A stretch of 64,000 nt of DNA from contig JAFMJH010000002.1 of the NCBI GenBank assembly GCA_017853555.1, positions 62,001 through 126,000 of the forward strand. The letters run 5' to 3'. This DNA is from Steroidobacteraceae bacterium (GTDB taxonomy: Bacteria; Pseudomonadota; Gammaproteobacteria; Steroidobacterales; Steroidobacteraceae). This document shows, piece after piece, positions 14,623 through 23,409 of the stretch; the stretch's first letter is position 1; each line of letters begins with the position of its first letter. Position numbers and translations under genes: made by a program. The notes beneath the pieces are model-generated. The model did no database searches, was not told where the DNA came from, and worked only from the letters and a program-made list of their open reading frames with translations.

Positions 14623-17589
14623 ATGTCAAAGCGCTATTCCGTTAACGTCGCCGTGAGGGTTGCGATCCTCGGCGCGACGATTCCTCTGACGATCGCGTCG
14701 GGGATTGCCCAAGCCCAAGAAAACGCCGCAGGCGATCTTGCCGAAGTGATCGTCACCGGTACGCGCATCACCGCGCCGGGCGTCACCTCGTCGAGCCCGA
14801 TCCTCTCGGTCACCGCCGCCGACATCGATCAGCTGCAGCAGCCGGAAATCGAAAAGATCTTCCGCACGTTGCCGATCACGTTGCCCTCGGACGGTCAGAA
14901 CGTGAACAACGGCACCGGTGGTGCCGCGACGATCAGCCTGCGCGGCCTCGGTGCGCAGCGCAACCTGATCATGCTCGACGGCAAGCGCCTTACGCCGTAC
15001 AGCGTCGGCGGTGCGGTCGACACCCAGACGATCCCCACGGCGATGATCGAGCGCATCGACATCATCACCGGTGGTGCCTCGGCGGTGTACGGTTCGGACG
15101 CCATCTCGGGCGCCATCAACTTCATCACCAAGCGCGATTTCAGCGGCATCGCCCTGAACACCGACTATTCGCAGACGGGCGAGAGCGACGGCAAGATCAA
15201 GTCGGCCGACATTCTGCTCGGCACGAACATGGCTGATGGCCGCGGCAACATCGTGCTCGGCCTCAACTACTCGCAGCGTGACGGCGTGCAGCTCGGTGCG
15301 CGTCCGCTCGGTCTGCTCGGCATCGTGACCGCCGACGGTTCCGGCCTCACGAACTTCCAGAACGGCGTGTCCCCGACGGCGCCGGCAGCCGGTTGCGGCG
15401 GCCCGAACTCGGTTGCCGCCGGTGGCTCGTCCACCACGATCCCGACCCGCGTCGCCATCGCCGGTGGCCCGGGCCTCGGTCAGTTCCGTGAAGACGGCAC
15501 GCTCGGTGCGAACTGCAGCGTGTTCAACTTCAACCCGTACAACTACTACCAGACCCCGCAAACCCGTTACGGCGGCACGGCCATCGGCCATGTCGAATTC
15601 AACGAGCACGCGGAAGTCTACGGCCGCCTGGGCTTCACCAACACGACCGTGCGTCAGCAGATCGCACCGTCGGGCGTGTTCGGTTCGGCCTTCTGGACGC
15701 CGCTCGCCAACCCGTTCATCTCGACCGCCGCGCGCGCGTCGATCATCGCTGCGGCGGAAGCGGGTCGCTTGAAGAACACGGTCGCCACCGCGGGCAGCTT
15801 CCCGAACTGGCGCGACCTCAACAAGAACGGCGTCGTCGACGCCGCGGACGATCTGTTGATCTCCTACCGTCGCCGCACCGTCGAACTCGGCGAGCGTTCG
15901 TCGACCTACGAAAACACCACCTATCAATTCCAGATGGGCGTGCGTGGCGAATTGTTCGCGGGTTGGGACTACGACTTGTCGTTCCAGCGCGGTCAGGCCA
16001 ATCGCAGCAGCGTTTCTGCGGGCTACACCAACGTCGCCAACATCGAAAACGCCATCAACGCGGTGTCGACCACGACCTGCCGCACGGGCGGCAGCGCGTG
16101 CGTGCCGATCAACCTGTTCGGTGGTGCGGGCACGATCACGCCGGCGATGGCCGCTTATGCGGGCGCGACGGCGATCGAGAAGCAGATCTACACCCAGCAG
16201 ATCGGTTCGGCCTCGGTCTCCGGTCCGATCGAAGCGATCAAGCTGCCCTCGGCCTCCAATCCGTTGTCGGTGTCCTTGGGCGCCGAATATCGTGAAGAGA
16301 AAGGCTCCACGACGCCTGACGAATGCTTGAAGCTCGCTCCGGCGAGCTGCTTGGGCGGCGCGGGTGGCAACACGTTGCCGATCGCGGGTGGCTACAACGT
16401 CAAGGACTTCTTCGGCGAAGCGATTCTGCCGTTGATCGATGGTGCGACCTTCGCGCAGTCCGTCGACCTCGAGTTGGGCTTCCGTTCCTCCGACTACAAC
16501 ATCACCGGTTCGGATGAAACCTGGAAGGCCGGTCTTTCCTGGCGTCCGCTCGACAGCGTGCTCGTGCGCTTCATGAAGCAGCGTGCGGCGCGTGCGCCGA
16601 ACATCGGCGAGTTGTTCGCTCCGCTCACCGCGAGCCTCGACAACGCGACCAAGGACCCGTGCTCGATCGCCAACAAGTCGATCGACGCAACCTTGCGTTC
16701 ACGTTGCGTTGCGACCGGCATGAGCACGGCGCAAGTCGGTACGGTGGAAGACATCGTCGCCGGTCAGATCAACACCTTCAGCGGCAGCGACCTCTCGCGT
16801 CCGCCGAAGCCGGAAAAGGCCGACACGACCACCTTCGGTGTGGTGTGGACGCCGTCGTTCGGCGGTTCGATCACCCGTGCGGTGTTCTCGGCCGACTACT
16901 ACGACATCGACATCAAGAAGGTCATCGGCACCTTCGGCGCCCAAGAAGTGCTCGACCAGTGCTACGTCTCGGGTCTCGCTGACCAGTGCGCACGCATCAA
17001 GCGCGTCGGTGGCACGCTGACCCTGCCGGGCTCCGGCGTCGAGTTGTACACGACCAACTTGAGCTACCTGCGCGCCGAAGGCGTGGAAGTGGCGGCGACG
17101 CTCGGCTTCGGCCTCGGCAACGCCGGCAACTTGACCGTGCAGGCCAACATCAACAACTACCTCACCAAGGAAAGCTTGAGCTCGAGCTTCGCCGACGTGA
17201 TCGATTGCAAGGGCTATTACGGCACGCAGTGCGGTAACCCGTTGCCGAAGATCCGTTGGACGCAGCGCACGAGCTGGGACAAGGGTCCGTTCGGTGCGTC
17301 GATGTTGTGGCGTCACCTCGGCAAGGCCGCGATCGAGCCGGGCCAGGTGCCTGACACCTTCGCGCAGTTCCAGAAGATCAAGGCGTACGATTACTTTGAT
17401 CTCTCGGCCAGCTACAAGTACAACGACCATTTCTCGGTGCAGGCGAGCGTCTACAACATCACCGACGAAGATCCGCCGGTCGTTGGCAACGAAGCCGGCA
17501 CGACCAGCGCGAACAGCGGCAACACCTTCCCGAGTGTCTACGACACCCTGGGTCGCGTGTACGCGATCGGCTTCAACGTGAAGTTCTGA
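14623..17589 (+). CDS. TonB-dependent outer-membrane receptor, 988 residues
   Basis: Signal peptide ~1-31 (ending AQA). The TonB box region is EVIVTGTRI, the plug domain includes ISLRGLGAQRNLIMLDGKRL and IERIDIITGGASAVYGSDAISGAINF, and the beta-barrel runs to a C-terminal Phe (YAIGFNVKF), as needed for outer-membrane assembly. It imports a scarce nutrient (iron complex, vitamin, glycan or similar) using TonB energy; the substrate cannot be named. The proteins this resembles are the large receptors common in Xanthomonadales and Alteromonadales. Codon choice is strongly biased to GGT/GGC, CGT and AAG compared with neighbours, which suggests high expression. A strong terminator follows. Confidence 0.9.
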   Translation: MSKRYSVNVAVRVAILGATIPLTIASGIAQAQENAAGDLAEVIVTGTRITAPGVTSSSPILSVTAADIDQLQQPEIEKIFRTLPITLPSDGQNVNNGTGGAATISLRGLGAQRNLIMLDGKRLTPYSVGGAVDTQTIPTAMIERIDIITGGASAVYGSDAISGAINFITKRDFSGIALNTDYSQTGESDGKIKSADILLGTNMADGRGNIVLGLNYSQRDGVQLGARPLGLLGIVTADGSGLTNFQNGVSPTAPAAGCGGPNSVAAGGSSTTIPTRVAIAGGPGLGQFREDGTLGANCSVFNFNPYNYYQTPQTRYGGTAIGHVEFNEHAEVYGRLGFTNTTVRQQIAPSGVFGSAFWTPLANPFISTAARASIIAAAEAGRLKNTVATAGSFPNWRDLNKNGVVDAADDLLISYRRRTVELGERSSTYENTTYQFQMGVRGELFAGWDYDLSFQRGQANRSSVSAGYTNVANIENAINAVSTTTCRTGGSACVPINLFGGAGTITPAMAAYAGATAIEKQIYTQQIGSASVSGPIEAIKLPSASNPLSVSLGAEYREEKGSTTPDECLKLAPASCLGGAGGNTLPIAGGYNVKDFFGEAILPLIDGATFAQSVDLELGFRSSDYNITGSDETWKAGLSWRPLDSVLVRFMKQRAARAPNIGELFAPLTASLDNATKDPCSIANKSIDATLRSRCVATGMSTAQVGTVEDIVAGQINTFSGSDLSRPPKPEKADTTTFGVVWTPSFGGSITRAVFSADYYDIDIKKVIGTFGAQEVLDQCYVSGLADQCARIKRVGGTLTLPGSGVELYTTNLSYLRAEGVEVAATLGFGLGNAGNLTVQANINNYLTKESLSSSFADVIDCKGYYGTQCGNPLPKIRWTQRTSWDKGPFGASMLWRHLGKAAIEPGQVPDTFAQFQKIKAYDYFDLSASYKYNDHFSVQASVYNITDEDPPVVGNEAGTTSANSGNTFPSVYDTLGRVYAIGFNVKF

Positions 17590-17612
17590 TTCGCGTCACC
17601 GTCTCGTACGGG

Positions 17613-17645
17613 AAAACGGCGGGCTTCGGCCCGCCGTTTTTTTTT
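17613..17645 (+). terminator. Rho-independent terminator after the TonB receptor gene
   Basis: A perfect 12-base stem (17613-17624 with 17629-17640), GC core GGCGGGC/GCCCGCC, closed by a stable TTCG tetraloop and followed by an uninterrupted T-run to 17645. It isolates the receptor gene from the small gene at 17683. Confidence 0.95.
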
Positions 17646-17682
17646 GGTTGCCCGATGATGCGCCGCGGCTCACAATGAGGCC

Positions 17683-18051
17683 ATGAAATCGAGCAACAAT
17701 ATTTGGTCCTGTTCGCTGCTGTGGATCGCGTTGTCGTCGACGGCGATCGCGCAACAGCAAGCCGTGCAACCGACGGATGCCGCGGCCACGCCGGCCGTCA
17801 GTGCGCCTGCCGCCTCGGCGACTCCTGCGGCGATCACGCCGGCGCCTGCAGCGGCTCCGGCCGTCGCGAATGCGAAGCCGGCGGCAGAGCAGCAAGTCGT
17901 CTGCCGCGTCATGAAGGTCACCGGGTCGCGTTTGCGCAAGGAGCGCGTCTGCAGTTCTCGCGGCACATCCGACAATGCGCAAGAGTGGCTGAAGGAACAG
18001 CAAGACAAAGGCGCGAACGAAGGCAGCAATGCCGTGGTGAACGGCGGTTGA
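17683..18051 (+). CDS. Small exported Ala/Pro-rich protein with a conserved Cys-flanked motif
   Basis: 122 residues: signal peptide (~1-23, ending AIA), a low-complexity Ala/Pro/Thr linker (~27-70), then a compact segment VVCRVMKVTGSRLRKERVCSS with two cysteines likely forming a disulfide, and a Gln/Asn/Gly-rich tail. Similar C..VTGSR....C segments occur in small periplasmic proteins of related bacteria, but I know no assigned function. ATG at 17683 lies beyond the terminator, so it has its own promoter, not recognised by eye. The next gene begins five bases after its stop, making co-transcription likely. Confidence 0.65.
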   Translation: MKSSNNIWSCSLLWIALSSTAIAQQQAVQPTDAAATPAVSAPAASATPAAITPAPAAAPAVANAKPAAEQQVVCRVMKVTGSRLRKERVCSSRGTSDNAQEWLKEQQDKGANEGSNAVVNGG

Positions 18052-18055
18052 CCCT

Positions 18056-19315
18056 TTGACATCGACTCGTGCGCAGTTGGTCGATGCGGCCACGGCGGCC
18101 GCCAAAGCCGGCAAGCACGTCGAGGCCGAGCGGCTCTGGCAAGAGGTCTTGAACCGGGACCCGCTCGATTCGCAGGCTCTGTTCAGTCTCGGCGTGCATG
18201 CGCTGCAGCGCGGCGATTTTGCACGCGGCCGACAATGGCTGTTGCAAGCCCATCAACGCTCGCCCGACGATTTGCTGGTGTTGATGACCATCGCCTCGGC
18301 CTCCCGATTTCTGAAAGATCGCGACGGCGAACGCGAAGCGATCGACGCCGTGCTGGCGCGCGATCCGTATCATTTGCCGGGCATTCTGGCGCTCGGCTAC
18401 TGGCTCGAAGCGCATGCGACGCTGTCGGCCGCCGCCGCCACTTTTCGCAACGCGTTGCGAGTCGCGCCGCCCGAGCCGCAATGGCCCGATTTTTTGCGCG
18501 AGCAATTGCGTCACGCCAGCGAGCTCGTGCGTCGCCATTCGCTCGACTATGAAAAATATCTGCGCGGGAAACTGGCAGACCTGCACGCCGACTTGCCTGC
18601 CGGCGCCCAGCCGCGTTGGCGTGAAGCGGTTTCGATTTTCGCGGGGCGTAGCCGACCGTACGTCGCCGACAGCAACCAACTGCATGTGCCGCGCTTGCCG
18701 GCGATCCCGTTTTTCGAGCGCGAACATTTTGCGTGGGCCGAGGCGCTCGAAGCGCAGACGAGCGCAATCCGCGGCGAACTCGAACAGGTGCTGCAAACGC
18801 ACACCGAGGGTTTTGCCCCGTACATCGGCTATCGCCCCGGTGAACCGGTGAACCAATGGGCCGAACTCAATCATTCGACGCGTTGGAGCGCCTATCATCT
18901 TTGGCGCGCGGGCACTCCGGTCGAGGACAATCTCGGTCGCTGTCCGACGACGCGCGCGGCGTTGACGGCCGTCGAGATGGCCGACATCGGCGGGCTTTGT
19001 CCCAACGCCATGTTCTCCGCGCTCGCGCCGAAGACGCGCATCCCGCCGCATCACGGCGAAACCAACGCACGCATCGTCGTCCACTTGCCGCTGATCGTGC
19101 CGCCCGGTTGCCGTTATCGCGTCGGCTATGACGAGTGCGATTGGGAAGTCGGGCGTATTCTGGCCTTTGACGATACGCTGGAACACGAGGCGCGCAACGA
19201 CGGCGATGCGTTGCGCGTGGTGTTGATCTTCGATGCCTGGAATCCGTTGTTGAGCGTCGCCGAGCGCCGCATGGTCACGGCAATGGCCGAAGCGGCGCGT
19301 ACCTTCGGGCGCTGA
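18056..19315 (+). CDS. Aspartyl/asparaginyl beta-hydroxylase family protein with N-terminal TPR-like repeats
   Basis: 419 residues. The N-terminal ~150 residues form TPR-like helices (AERLWQEVLNRDPLDSQALFSLGVHALQRGDF and onward). The C-terminal half is the 2-oxoglutarate/Fe(II) dioxygenase fold of the AspH family: RIPPHHGETNARIVVHLPL (iron ligand near His331-332), GRILAFDDTLEHEARNDG (second His near 376) and RVVLIFDAWNP. These enzymes hydroxylate Asp/Asn residues in proteins or peptides, or in some bacteria lipid head groups. The start is given as TTG at 18056; no ATG or GTG is available near the beginning of the TPR region, so the exact start is unsure. Confidence 0.8.
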   Translation: MTSTRAQLVDAATAAAKAGKHVEAERLWQEVLNRDPLDSQALFSLGVHALQRGDFARGRQWLLQAHQRSPDDLLVLMTIASASRFLKDRDGEREAIDAVLARDPYHLPGILALGYWLEAHATLSAAAATFRNALRVAPPEPQWPDFLREQLRHASELVRRHSLDYEKYLRGKLADLHADLPAGAQPRWREAVSIFAGRSRPYVADSNQLHVPRLPAIPFFEREHFAWAEALEAQTSAIRGELEQVLQTHTEGFAPYIGYRPGEPVNQWAELNHSTRWSAYHLWRAGTPVEDNLGRCPTTRAALTAVEMADIGGLCPNAMFSALAPKTRIPPHHGETNARIVVHLPLIVPPGCRYRVGYDECDWEVGRILAFDDTLEHEARNDGDALRVVLIFDAWNPLLSVAERRMVTAMAEAARTFGR

Positions 19316-19328
19316 TCCGGTGCGGCGG

Positions 19329-19847
19329 TCAACCCTGCGTCGGCATCGAACGATAAACGTTCACCGCTGACGCATTCGCGGTCAGCGACTTGCACTCGAC
19401 GAAAGCGAAGCCCAATTTTCCGAGCACGTGGATCGACCGCAGGTTGTGCGGCGAGGTGATGGCGAGCAGCGCCCCCAAGCCGAGAGTGTCCCGGCCGTGT
19501 GCCATGACCGCGCGCGCAGCTTCGGTCGTGTAGCCGCGGTTCCAGAACTCGGGAAACAGCGCGAAGCCGACGTCGGCATGGTCCAAACCGTCGCGCTTCA
19601 AAAGTCCGCACATGCCGATCGCGCTGCCGTCGCCGGCCAAAGAAACATGCAGCAGGCCGTGACCGTGTTGCACATAACTTGCGCAGGGGCCTTGTTGCAG
19701 ATACTGCTCGGCCTCGGCGAGCGTGCGTATCCCGCGATCGCCGATGAATTCGTGGAACGAGGGTTCGTTGAGCAGGCGCAGCACCATCGCGGCATCGCTC
19801 GCCGTGAATTCGCGCAATCGCAAACGGGTCGTGTGTAGTTCGATCAT
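19329..19847 (-). CDS. GNAT-family N-acetyltransferase (RimJ/RimL-like)
   Basis: 172 residues. The opening IELHTTRLRLREFTASDAAMV is typical of the RimJ/RimL branch, followed by FIGDRGIRTLAEAEQYL, the strand DVGFALFPEFWNRGYTTEAARAVMAH (acetyl-CoA pyrophosphate loop) and HNLRSIHVLGKLGFAFVE (motif B). Substrates in this branch include ribosomal protein N-termini, aminoglycosides and small amines; this one is unassigned. ATG at 19847 is preferred to the GTG at 19871 because family members start right at this strand. It converges on the hydroxylase gene and is divergent from the Crp-like regulator. Confidence 0.82.
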   Translation of the reverse strand: MIELHTTRLRLREFTASDAAMVLRLLNEPSFHEFIGDRGIRTLAEAEQYLQQGPCASYVQHGHGLLHVSLAGDGSAIGMCGLLKRDGLDHADVGFALFPEFWNRGYTTEAARAVMAHGRDTLGLGALLAITSPHNLRSIHVLGKLGFAFVECKSLTANASAVNVYRSMPTQG

Positions 19848-19939
19848 TGGAAAAACTGTGGTCCACCGCACAGAAGGCCGGAGAGGAGATTCCGTAACGT
19901 AATCCTATCAAGAACGAAACTCTGGACTGGAGCTTCTGA

Positions 19940-20764
19940 ATGAATGCAGAACAGTGGCGGCTACACGATCACCTGTCATCCAGATCCGACAACCACTTTC
20001 TGAAGTCTTTGCCCGAAGACGCTTATCTGCGACTGCGGCCATTCCTCGAAACCTTCGACGTCCCGAACGGCTACGTCATCCCGAACACCCGGGCCGCGTA
20101 CTCGTATCTCTATTTTCCGCTCACCTGCGTCCTGAACATTCAGGGCGAACTGACCGACGGCGCGACCACCGAGGTCGCCACGATCGGCCGGTACGGCTTC
20201 TTCGGCGTGAACGCCATGATGGGGGTGTCCGGCATGGGTGGTTCGGCCATCGCCATCCACGGCGGACGCATGGTGCGGCTGCGCAACCTGCCGGGTGGCT
20301 CGATTTTGATGAGCGTGCCCAGCATCGTGCGCGACATGCTGCGCTACTTCGTGTTTCGAAACCACCTCGCGACGATGGCCGTGATTTGCCAGCGCCACCA
20401 CAGCCTCGAGCAGCGCCTCGCGCACTGGTTGACGATGATGCGCATACAGACGCGCATCGATGATCTCGACGTCACGCACGAACAACTCGGCCGACTGCTC
20501 GGCGTGCGCCGCGAAGGCGTGTCCGAAGCGATGAAACATCTGGAGGTGGCGGGCATCGTTTCGCAAACCCGCGGCCACTTGCATCTGGCCGATCCGTCGC
20601 GTTTGCGACACCACGCCTGCGGCTGCCTCGACGAATCGCGTGCGATACACGCGAAGTTCTTTCCCAACCGTACGCTCGACTTCTGGGAGTTGTTGCCGGG
20701 TTCGGCACCGGCCGCTGCGCCGAACGAACGCCGCGAGTCGGCATGCGTCAACGCAAGAGGTTGA
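19940..20764 (+). CDS. Crp/Fnr-family transcriptional regulator
   Basis: 274 residues: a cyclic-nucleotide-binding-type beta-roll (~20-150; YLYFPLTCVLNIQGELTDG, EVATIGRYGFFGVNAMMG), a dimer helix, and a winged helix-turn-helix (THEQLGRLLGVRREGVSEAMKHLEVAGIVSQ). The FNR cysteine cluster is absent and the canonical cAMP-contact Arg/Ser pair is not evident, so its ligand is unknown. The C-terminal ~45 residues after the DNA-binding domain are extra. A tRNA gene lies on the other strand 26 bases beyond the stop. Confidence 0.85.
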   Translation: MNAEQWRLHDHLSSRSDNHFLKSLPEDAYLRLRPFLETFDVPNGYVIPNTRAAYSYLYFPLTCVLNIQGELTDGATTEVATIGRYGFFGVNAMMGVSGMGGSAIAIHGGRMVRLRNLPGGSILMSVPSIVRDMLRYFVFRNHLATMAVICQRHHSLEQRLAHWLTMMRIQTRIDDLDVTHEQLGRLLGVRREGVSEAMKHLEVAGIVSQTRGHLHLADPSRLRHHACGCLDESRAIHAKFFPNRTLDFWELLPGSAPAAAPNERRESACVNARG

Positions 20765-20790
20765 GTCGAGCGTAGCGGCATTTGCGAGAT

Positions 20791-20867
20791 TGGCGCGCCC
20801 GGCGAGATTCGAACTCACGACCCCTGCCTTCGGAGGGCAGTACTCTATCCAGCTGAGCTACGGGCGC
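20791..20867 (-). tRNA. tRNA-Arg (anticodon CCG)
   Basis: On the minus strand a full cloverleaf can be drawn: acceptor GCGCCCG (20861-20867) pairs with CGGGCGC (20795-20801); D-arm AGCTCAGCTGGATAGAGT; anticodon stem CTGCC/GGCAG around loop CTCCGAA, giving anticodon CCG (reads CGG, Arg); T-arm GTGAG-TTCGAAT-CTCGC. Discriminator G and the CCA end are encoded. Length is 77 bases including CCA. Confidence 0.96.
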
Positions 20868-20876
20868 GGCGTCCGC

Positions 20877-20882
20877 ATTATA
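20877..20882 (-). promoter_or_regulatory. -10 box of the tRNA-Arg promoter
   Basis: A perfect TATAAT on the minus strand, ending ~9 bases before the tRNA 5' end, so transcription would begin about 3 bases upstream of the mature tRNA. It overlaps the corA stop codon. The -35 region (around 20900-20905) is only weakly similar to consensus. Confidence 0.6.
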
Positions 20883-21855
20883 ACCATCCGCGGCGCTTGA
20901 ACATCAGGAACGGCGCGATGGCCGACAATACCATCAGCACGATCGCGACCTCGAAGCCGAACGGTTCCTGCGACATCGGTATGCGCGCGAAATTCATGCC
21001 GAAGATCGCGCCGATCACCGACGGCGGCAGCATGATCAGCGTCACCACGGAAAAGATTTTCAAAATATTGTTCTGATCGATGTTGATCATGCCGAGCGTG
21101 GCGTCGAGCATGAACTGCACCTTGTTGCCGATGAAGGTCGCGTGATCGCTCATCTGCGCGATGTCGCGCCCTAGGGTGCGCAGGCGGTTGCGCGCGTCGT
21201 TCTGGATTTGCGGGTGGTTCGCCTGCTGCAGAAAAACGACCAACCGACCGAGGCTCGCCAGCGTCTCGCGCGCTTTGGAGACGAGATCGCCATTGCGGCC
21301 CACGCGTTCGAGCACGATCCTGAAGTCGCGGCTGCGATGCACGCTGCCGCCGCTCGGTGCGGTGAAGACTTCGCTCGACAGGGCGTCCATGTCGCCCCCG
21401 ATGCGCTCGAGCACGTCGGCGATCCGGTTGACCACCGACTCCAGCAAGCCGGCGAGAATCGCCGGCGCGCTGTTGCATTGCGCGGGGTGCTTTTCGGCAT
21501 ATGCGACATAGCGGCGAAACGGCAGCGGATCGACGTAGCGATTGGTGACGAGGCGGTCGGGCGTGAGGATGAAGGTGATCTGGTCGTTGGTCGGGCGATC
21601 GGTGTCGAGTTTGGTGACCACGGTCGCGGTCATGTAGAGCGCGTCGCCTTCTTCATAGAGGCGATTCGAGGATTCGATCTCGCGCATTTCTTCGCGGGTC
21701 GGCACATCGATGCCGAGATCCCGCTCGATCTTCAATTCTTCTTCGGCGGTCGGCTCGAGCAGGTCGATCCACAACGCATCATGCGGCAGGATGGCGGCCG
21801 CGGTGCTGCTGCTGCACCGCAGGCCGTGCGGGTCCAGCGAAAAATAGTTGATCAT
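20878..21855 (-). CDS. corA: CorA-type magnesium/divalent cation transporter
   Basis: 325 residues. Long cytoplasmic N-domain rich in acidic helices, a long stalk helix, and two C-terminal membrane helices; the first ends with the diagnostic IFGMNF selectivity motif and the protein ends in basic residues (FKRRGWL). CorA forms homopentamers that import Mg2+ and sometimes Co2+/Ni2+. The ATG at 21855 is followed by MINYFSLDPHGL, a plausible mature start. It is followed by tRNA-Arg on the same strand, whose promoter overlaps its stop codon. Confidence 0.92.
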   Translation of the reverse strand: MINYFSLDPHGLRCSSSTAAAILPHDALWIDLLEPTAEEELKIERDLGIDVPTREEMREIESSNRLYEEGDALYMTATVVTKLDTDRPTNDQITFILTPDRLVTNRYVDPLPFRRYVAYAEKHPAQCNSAPAILAGLLESVVNRIADVLERIGGDMDALSSEVFTAPSGGSVHRSRDFRIVLERVGRNGDLVSKARETLASLGRLVVFLQQANHPQIQNDARNRLRTLGRDIAQMSDHATFIGNKVQFMLDATLGMINIDQNNILKIFSVVTLIMLPPSVIGAIFGMNFARIPMSQEPFGFEVAIVLMVLSAIAPFLMFKRRGWL

Positions 21856-21885
21856 GCGCGCAGGTTCCGGACTGCGCGCACGCGA

Positions 21886-22686
21886 TCAGCGGCGCTGCTC
21901 CGCAGCGGCGAGGTCGTTGACGAGTGCAAGCAACTGGGTGTGGCCACCCGCGGTGCCGACGTCGAAGCTGTACTTGCCGTTGACGATCATGTGCGGCACG
22001 CCTTCGATCTGATAGCGGCGCAGCAACTCGTCTGCCTGCTTCACCTTGGTCGACACCCACATGGAATTCCACGCATCGGCGAATTGCTTGCCGTCGATGC
22101 CGTTTTGTTTGGCCCAGGCGACTTGCATGTCGAGACTCGCCTTCTCGTCGTTCAGCGCGAGCATGTTGCGTTGCCGATGGATGGTGTCGAACACCTTCAC
22201 GTGCAGGTCTTCACGCTTGAGCGCTTGCAGGGTGTAGAACAGGCGCGCATGCGCCTTGTGGCCGCCGCTCCAGGTCACGGGCAAACGCACGAACTCGACG
22301 TTCGCGGGCTTGTTCTTGCGCCAGGTTTCGAGGAACGGATCGAGGTCGTAGCAATGCGGGCAGCCGTACCAAAACACTTCGATCACTTCGACTTTGCCCG
22401 GGCCGACGTTGGTCGGTTGCGCGGGCACCAGCACGGTGTAATTTTTTCCGGCTTGCCAGCGTCCACCGGGCAAGCGATCTTGCGCCGGCATTTGCGCGAG
22501 GCGTTCGATGGCCGCTTCGCTGTCGGCGCGCGGCTCGTTGTCGTCGATCTTTGCGGGTGCCGCGGCCGCAGGCGCCGTGGTGGTCGGTGCTGCAGCGGTT
22601 GGCGTCGGCGCCTTCGCACCCGAGCAGGCCACGAGACTCGTCGCGACGAGCGCGACGGCGGTCAACCACGACGTACGGTTCATCAT
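21886..22686 (-). CDS. dsbA: DsbA-type thiol:disulfide oxidoreductase with lipoprotein signal
   Basis: 266 residues. The redox site is CPHC (Cys109-Cys112) in VFWYGCPHCYDLDPFL, and the cis-Pro loop is EGVPHMIVNG, so this is a DsbA that introduces disulfides into exported proteins. Unlike E. coli DsbA it appears to be a lipoprotein: the leader ends in a lipobox LVAC (Cys21), followed by an Ala/Pro/Thr-rich linker (~25-45). Its ATG overlaps the stop of the cytochrome c4 gene by one base (a second ATG three bases later is possible). The cytochrome c4-dsbA pairing is conserved in many gammaproteobacteria. The gene precedes corA. Confidence 0.9.
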   Translation of the reverse strand: MMNRTSWLTAVALVATSLVACSGAKAPTPTAAAPTTTAPAAAAPAKIDDNEPRADSEAAIERLAQMPAQDRLPGGRWQAGKNYTVLVPAQPTNVGPGKVEVIEVFWYGCPHCYDLDPFLETWRKNKPANVEFVRLPVTWSGGHKAHARLFYTLQALKREDLHVKVFDTIHRQRNMLALNDEKASLDMQVAWAKQNGIDGKQFADAWNSMWVSTKVKQADELLRRYQIEGVPHMIVNGKYSFDVGTAGGHTQLLALVNDLAAAEQRR

Positions 22687-23333
22687 CAGCGCAGGCCCTC
22701 GATGTAGCTCGCGAGATTTTTGACGTCATCGGCCGACAGACGTTTGGCGATGCTCGTCATCATGTGACCATTCTTGGACTTGACCTTCGCGCCGCTCGGA
22801 TCGACGTAACGCGCTTCGGCGGCGTAGTCGGTGAGTTGTTTGATCGTGTAGGTGGCGTGCTGGCCGCGCAGCGAAGGATACCCCGAGCCCGGATTGCCGA
22901 GACCGACGGGGCCGTGGCACGAGGTGCACGACGGGATGTTGCGTTTGTGATCACCGGCACGATAGAGCGCGGCGCCGGCTTGCCAGGTCGCCGGGTCGGC
23001 TTCGCCGCCGGTCGGTGTTTGCGAGGCGAAGTAGGCCGCGACGTCGGCAATGTCTTCGTCGCTCAAGCCTGCGGCGAGCGGATACATGATGGCGTTGTTG
23101 CGATGCGAAGCGCGGAACAACTTCAGTTGTTCGGTGATGTAGACGGCGTTTTGCCCGGCGAGCGAGGGCCACTCGGGGTTGGCGCTGTTGCCGTTCTGGC
23201 CGTGGCAGGCGGTGCAGACGGCGGCCTTGGTCGCGCCCGCTTCCGCATTACCTTTGGCCAGTGCCACCGGCGCCGTGAAGGCGAGGGCGAGCAGCGCGGC
23301 GATCGCGGGGGCGAAGGGCTTGGAGATACGCAT
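22686..23333 (-). CDS. Dihaem cytochrome c4
   Basis: 215 residues with a signal peptide (~1-26, ending ALA) and two similar cytochrome c domains, each with a CxxCH site: CTACH (Cys40/43) and CTSCH (Cys136/139), and likely Met ligands in AIMYPLAAGL and HMMTSIAKRL. Cytochrome c4 carries electrons from the bc1 complex to terminal oxidases such as cbb3. I place the start at ATG 23333, just before the signal peptide; the longer frame start at 23366 adds Arg-rich sequence. Divergent from engB and coupled to dsbA. Confidence 0.9.
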   Translation of the reverse strand: MRISKPFAPAIAALLALAFTAPVALAKGNAEAGATKAAVCTACHGQNGNSANPEWPSLAGQNAVYITEQLKLFRASHRNNAIMYPLAAGLSDEDIADVAAYFASQTPTGGEADPATWQAGAALYRAGDHKRNIPSCTSCHGPVGLGNPGSGYPSLRGQHATYTIKQLTDYAAEARYVDPSGAKVKSKNGHMMTSIAKRLSADDVKNLASYIEGLR

Positions 23334-23409
23334 TTTCCGGGCTCCGAAACGTCGAATTCGAGGCATGGAGTTTACACTACTCGCCCTTTTGCCGGCTTCA
23401 GGTGGCTGC

